Shown: one piece after another, positions 6,145 to 8,491 of the stretch
Layout: every line of letters starts with the position of its first letter
How positions within the stretch are numbered: position 1 is the first letter of the stretch
Source of the DNA: JANOQP01 sp044227705
GTDB lineage: Bacteria > Bacteroidota > Bacteroidia > Chitinophagales > Saprospiraceae
Length of the DNA stretch: 8,491 bases
Reading direction: 5' to 3'
NCBI GenBank assembly: GCA_044227705.1
Contig: JBGAWE010000198.1
Location: forward strand, 1 to 8,491
Notes under the pieces: generated by a model
What the model was told of the DNA's origin: nothing
The model's input: the letters and a program-made list of their open reading frames with translations, nothing else
The model's database searches: none
Program-made: the position numbers and the translations under genes

Positions 6145-7350
6145 TCACAGTTAAAAATCCTGCTCGGGGTCTCGGGCAGCATCGCCGCCTACAAGTCCGC
6201 CTTTCTGACCCGGCTTTGGGTGAAAAAGGGGGCCGAGGTTCAGGTTTTGCTGACCCGCTCCGCCGCCGACTTCATCGGCAGCTTGACGCTCGGAACGCTT
6301 TCCGGGCGTCCCGTTTTTACGGACGTATCGAGCGAATCGGGCTGGAACAACCACGTCGAACTCGGCCTTTGGGCGGATGCGATGGTCATCGCGCCCGCCT
6401 CGGCGAACACCATCGCCAAGCTGGCCAACGGGCTTTGCGACAACATCTTGACGGCCAGTTTCCTGTCGGCCCGCTGCCCGGTCTTCGTCGCCCCGGCGAT
6501 GGACGTCGACATGTGGCGCCACCCGGCAACGCGGGCGAACATCGGAAAACTGCGCTCCTTCGGCGTTCAAATTATCCCCGTCGGGCACGGCGAGCTGGCC
6601 AGCGGCCTCGTCGGCGACGGGCGGATGGCGGAGCCGGAGGAAATCGTCGCTTTCGTGGACGCCTTCTTTCAAAAAAGAAAAAGCCTCGCCGACGAGACCG
6701 CCCTCGTGACCGCCGGGCCGACCTTCGAGCCGCTCGACCCGGTTCGTTTCATCGGCAACCGCTCGACCGGTAAAATGGGAATCGCCATCGCCGAGGAACT
6801 CGCTGGGCGCGGCGCGAAAGTCCGGCTGGTTTTAGGCCCGACGAATTTGCGGCCAGCGGCGAACGTTGAAATCGAGGTCGTCACGGTCGGTTCGGCGCAG
6901 GAGATGTTCGAGGCTTGCGACGGCTTTTTTGAGAAGACGGGCATCGCGGTTTTGGCTGCGGCCGTTGCCGATTACCGGCCACAAGTCATTGAGAATCAAA
7001 AGATTAAAAAGAAGAACGACGATTTTGAACTTCGCCTCGTGAAGACCGTCGACATCGCAGCGACGCTCGGAAAACGAAAACGGCCCGGCCAAATCCTCGC
7101 CGGTTTCGCCCTCGAGACGAACGACGAAGAAGCCCACGCGCTCGGCAAACTCGAGCGCAAAAACTTCGATTTCATCGTCCTCAACTCGATGCGCGACGCG
7201 GGCGCGGGCTTCGGCCACGACACAAATAAAATCGCCATTTTCAGACGAGACGGGAGCCGCCGGGCGTTTGAGCTGAAATCGAAAATTGCCGCCGCCGCCG
7301 ACATCGTCGATGAAATCGAGCGACAACTTTCGAGTCGTGAATCTTCCTAA
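6076..7350 (+). CDS. coaBC: bifunctional phosphopantothenoylcysteine decarboxylase / phosphopantothenate-cysteine ligase
   Basis: This 424-residue fusion enzyme makes 4'-phosphopantetheine for coenzyme A. The CoaB half joins cysteine to 4'-phosphopantothenate and the FMN-dependent CoaC half decarboxylates the product. CoaC (about 27-195) shows ILLGVSGSIAAYKS, catalytic H93 in NNHVEL, VIAPASANTIAKLANG, PAMDVDMW (140-147) and the flap ASGLVGDGRM (175-184). Where E. coli has PAMN and a flap cysteine, this protein has D143 and S176, which I believe is common in Bacteroidota. CoaB (about 208-418) shows VTAGPTFEPLDPVRFIGN, STGKMG (230-235), AAAVADYRP (294-302) and K362 in RKNFDFIVLNS. The first 25 or so residues lie before the conserved core and look unlike family members. 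6076 is nevertheless the only ATG available in frame before the core. It starts 47 bases after the rpoZ frame ends, probably in the same operon. Confidence 0.95.
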   Translation: MSKAKKTRPIGNAEPAQQSTIDHSQLKILLGVSGSIAAYKSAFLTRLWVKKGAEVQVLLTRSAADFIGSLTLGTLSGRPVFTDVSSESGWNNHVELGLWADAMVIAPASANTIAKLANGLCDNILTASFLSARCPVFVAPAMDVDMWRHPATRANIGKLRSFGVQIIPVGHGELASGLVGDGRMAEPEEIVAFVDAFFQKRKSLADETALVTAGPTFEPLDPVRFIGNRSTGKMGIAIAEELAGRGAKVRLVLGPTNLRPAANVEIEVVTVGSAQEMFEACDGFFEKTGIAVLAAAVADYRPQVIENQKIKKKNDDFELRLVKTVDIAATLGKRKRPGQILAGFALETNDEEAHALGKLERKNFDFIVLNSMRDAGAGFGHDTNKIAIFRRDGSRRAFELKSKIAAAADIVDEIERQLSSRESS

Positions 7351-7375
7351 CTCATTGACCATCAACCAGTTGGCC

Positions 7376-8290
7376 ATGTTCAAAAAATACCTCTTCCCCA
7401 CCCTGCTGCTTTTCCTTTTTGGAAAAGGCCTCGCTGCGCAGGAAATCCTCGCCACGGTCAAGTTCGTCACGCCGCAACTGCAGAACACTGACCGCAAGGT
7501 GTTCGACCAGCTCGAAGGGGCCGTGCGCTCGTTCATCAACACGCGCAAATGGACGAACGACGAGTTCGAGCAGAACGAGCGCATCAAGATGAACTTCATC
7601 GTCACCGTCTCCGAGGAGCTGGGCAACAACACCTTCAAGGCAGAGCTTTCCGTGCAGGCCACGCGGCCGGTTTTCGGCTCGACCTACGAGTCCCCGCTGC
7701 TGACGCACCTCGACAAAGATTTCGTCTTCACGTGGGACATCGGGCAGCCGCTCGACTTCAACTACGACCTCATCCAGGACAACCTCACGGCGGTGCTGGC
7801 CTTTTACGCCTACCTCGCCATCGGGCTGGACTACGACAGCTTCTCGCCGAACGGCGGCGAGCAGTACCTCAACATCCTCAACCAAATCGTCACGAACATC
7901 CCGCCGCAGATCTCGCAGAACTCGCCGGGCTGGAAGGCAAGCGACTCCAACAAGAGCCGCAACCGCTATTTCATCACCGAGAGCATCCTCGCGCCGCGCC
8001 TCAAACCGCTGCGGCAGGCGATGTACACCTACCACCGCAAGGGCCTCGACGAGATGTCGAACGACGTGGAAAAGGGGAAAATCTTCGTCGCCCAAGCCCT
8101 CGAGGACGTCGAAAAGGCGAGCACTGCGGGCTTCAATTCGATGATTGTCCAGATGTTCGCAAATGCGAAGCGCGACGAACTCATCGAGATGTTCAAGACG
8201 GCGGCGCGGCCGCAAAAGGAGCGCGTCTATCAAATCATGTCGAAGGTCGACCCGGCGAACTCGCAGAAATATCAGGAGCTGCGCATCTGA
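7376..8290 (+). CDS. porD: DUF4835 family protein, type IX secretion-associated PorD
   Basis: This 304-residue exported protein matches the DUF4835 family, which is annotated as PorD and linked to the type IX secretion/gliding apparatus in Bacteroidota; its biochemical role is not known. The start MFKKYLFPTLLLFLFGKGLAAQ is a Sec signal peptide with probable type I cleavage after the A-A near residue 21, so the mature protein is periplasmic or envelope-associated. Family-like segments include DRKVFDQLEGAVRSFINTRKW, RPVFGSTYESPLL, an aromatic segment around residues 136-156 (LAFYAYLAIGLDYDSFSPNGG), and a C-terminal helical part ending KVDPANSQKYQELRI. I chose the ATG at 7376 because it begins the signal peptide; upstream in-frame starts lie inside coaBC. 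It follows coaBC by 25 bases, the neighbour order I know for this family. The family call is firm; the T9SS role rests on family annotation. Confidence 0.88.
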   Translation: MFKKYLFPTLLLFLFGKGLAAQEILATVKFVTPQLQNTDRKVFDQLEGAVRSFINTRKWTNDEFEQNERIKMNFIVTVSEELGNNTFKAELSVQATRPVFGSTYESPLLTHLDKDFVFTWDIGQPLDFNYDLIQDNLTAVLAFYAYLAIGLDYDSFSPNGGEQYLNILNQIVTNIPPQISQNSPGWKASDSNKSRNRYFITESILAPRLKPLRQAMYTYHRKGLDEMSNDVEKGKIFVAQALEDVEKASTAGFNSMIVQMFANAKRDELIEMFKTAARPQKERVYQIMSKVDPANSQKYQELRI

Positions 8291-8325
8291 TTCGACCCGA
8301 AACCCACAACTCAAAACTAAAACGA

Positions 8326-8491
8326 ATGGGCAGTTTGATAATGACCGGCCAGCTCCTCTTGGCCCTGTCGATTTTGGTCATCCTTCACGAGTGCGGCCAC
8401 TTTTTCCCGGCCAAATGGTTCGGGACGCGAGTCGAGAAGTTCTACCTCTTTTTCGACGCGTACTTCTCCCTTTTCAAAAAGAAGATTGGCG
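8326..8491 (+). CDS. rseP: RseP-like site-2 protease, 5' part (runs off the window end)
   Basis: The first 55 codons of a membrane zinc metalloprotease of the RseP/site-2 protease family are present. These enzymes cut transmembrane segments, for example of anti-sigma factors, in the inner membrane. The first transmembrane helix runs from about residue 8 to 20 and ends in the zinc motif H21-E22-C-G-H25, followed by a PAKWFGTRVEKFYLFF segment typical of Bacteroidota members. The motif has Cys where most relatives have Leu or another hydrophobic residue (HExxH is intact). ATG at 8326 is the first start; ATG at 8341 (M6) is a possible alternative and would shorten the N-terminus slightly. It follows porD by 35 bases in the same direction and may be cotranscribed. 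The PDZ domains and the C-terminal half lie outside the window. Confidence 0.88.
   Translation, partial: MGSLIMTGQLLLALSILVILHECGHFFPAKWFGTRVEKFYLFFDAYFSLFKKKIG

Noticed and set aside
7352..8314. Minus-strand open frame of 320 codons opposite porD
   Set aside because: It mirrors porD codon structure exactly, has biased composition and no domain. porD has a clear signal peptide and family match.

Overview
The window looks like a chromosomal segment of a fairly GC-rich Bacteroidota bacterium. The evidence is the gene order bamD - rpoZ (Bacteroidota-type omega/Rpb6) - coaBC - porD (DUF4835), which I know from that phylum, plus a TAnnTTTG-type -7 promoter element in front of bamD, an SDR-type threonine dehydrogenase paired with kbl, and few recognisable Shine-Dalgarno sequences. 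The GC content and protein style would suit a Saprospiria-like lineage, but I cannot fix the family from the sequence. All genes I can support are on the + strand. There are no tRNAs, rRNAs, CRISPR arrays, transposases or phage genes, and no gene-free stretch longer than about 170 bases.

Region 1 (1-1790): a GMC-family FAD oxidoreductase with a three-cysteine segment resembling the Fe-S motif of FAD glucose dehydrogenase-type enzymes. Its start overlaps the last codons of an upstream gene, and a strong intrinsic terminator follows it. Region 2 (1905-2354): a stand-alone PD-(D/E)XK nuclease-fold protein of the HsdR N-terminal type. Region 3 (2459-4670): L-threonine 3-dehydrogenase and glycine C-acetyltransferase (kbl), which together convert threonine to glycine and acetyl-CoA. 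The 76-base gap between them can fold into a two-tier hairpin reaching from the tdh stop almost to the kbl start.

Region 4 (4786-8491): an envelope and housekeeping cluster. It holds a near-leaderless promoter, bamD (outer-membrane protein assembly lipoprotein), rpoZ (RNA polymerase omega), coaBC (coenzyme A synthesis), porD (DUF4835, linked to type IX secretion) and the 5' end of an rseP-like site-2 protease. bamD and rpoZ overlap by ATGA and the later genes are close together, so one transcript is likely.

The most unusual feature is in rpoZ. A 90-bp, in-frame tandem duplication of its conserved 3' part is present, and codon 5 of the second copy is TAG where the first copy has GAG. The predicted omega is therefore 103 residues and ends inside the repeat, while the second copy and the original C-terminal 12 codons lie intact and in frame behind the stop. 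Every other difference between the copies is a synonymous third-base change. This means recent duplication followed by nonsense mutation, stop-codon readthrough, or a chimeric assembly of two strains. I see no clearly new multi-gene system in the window.
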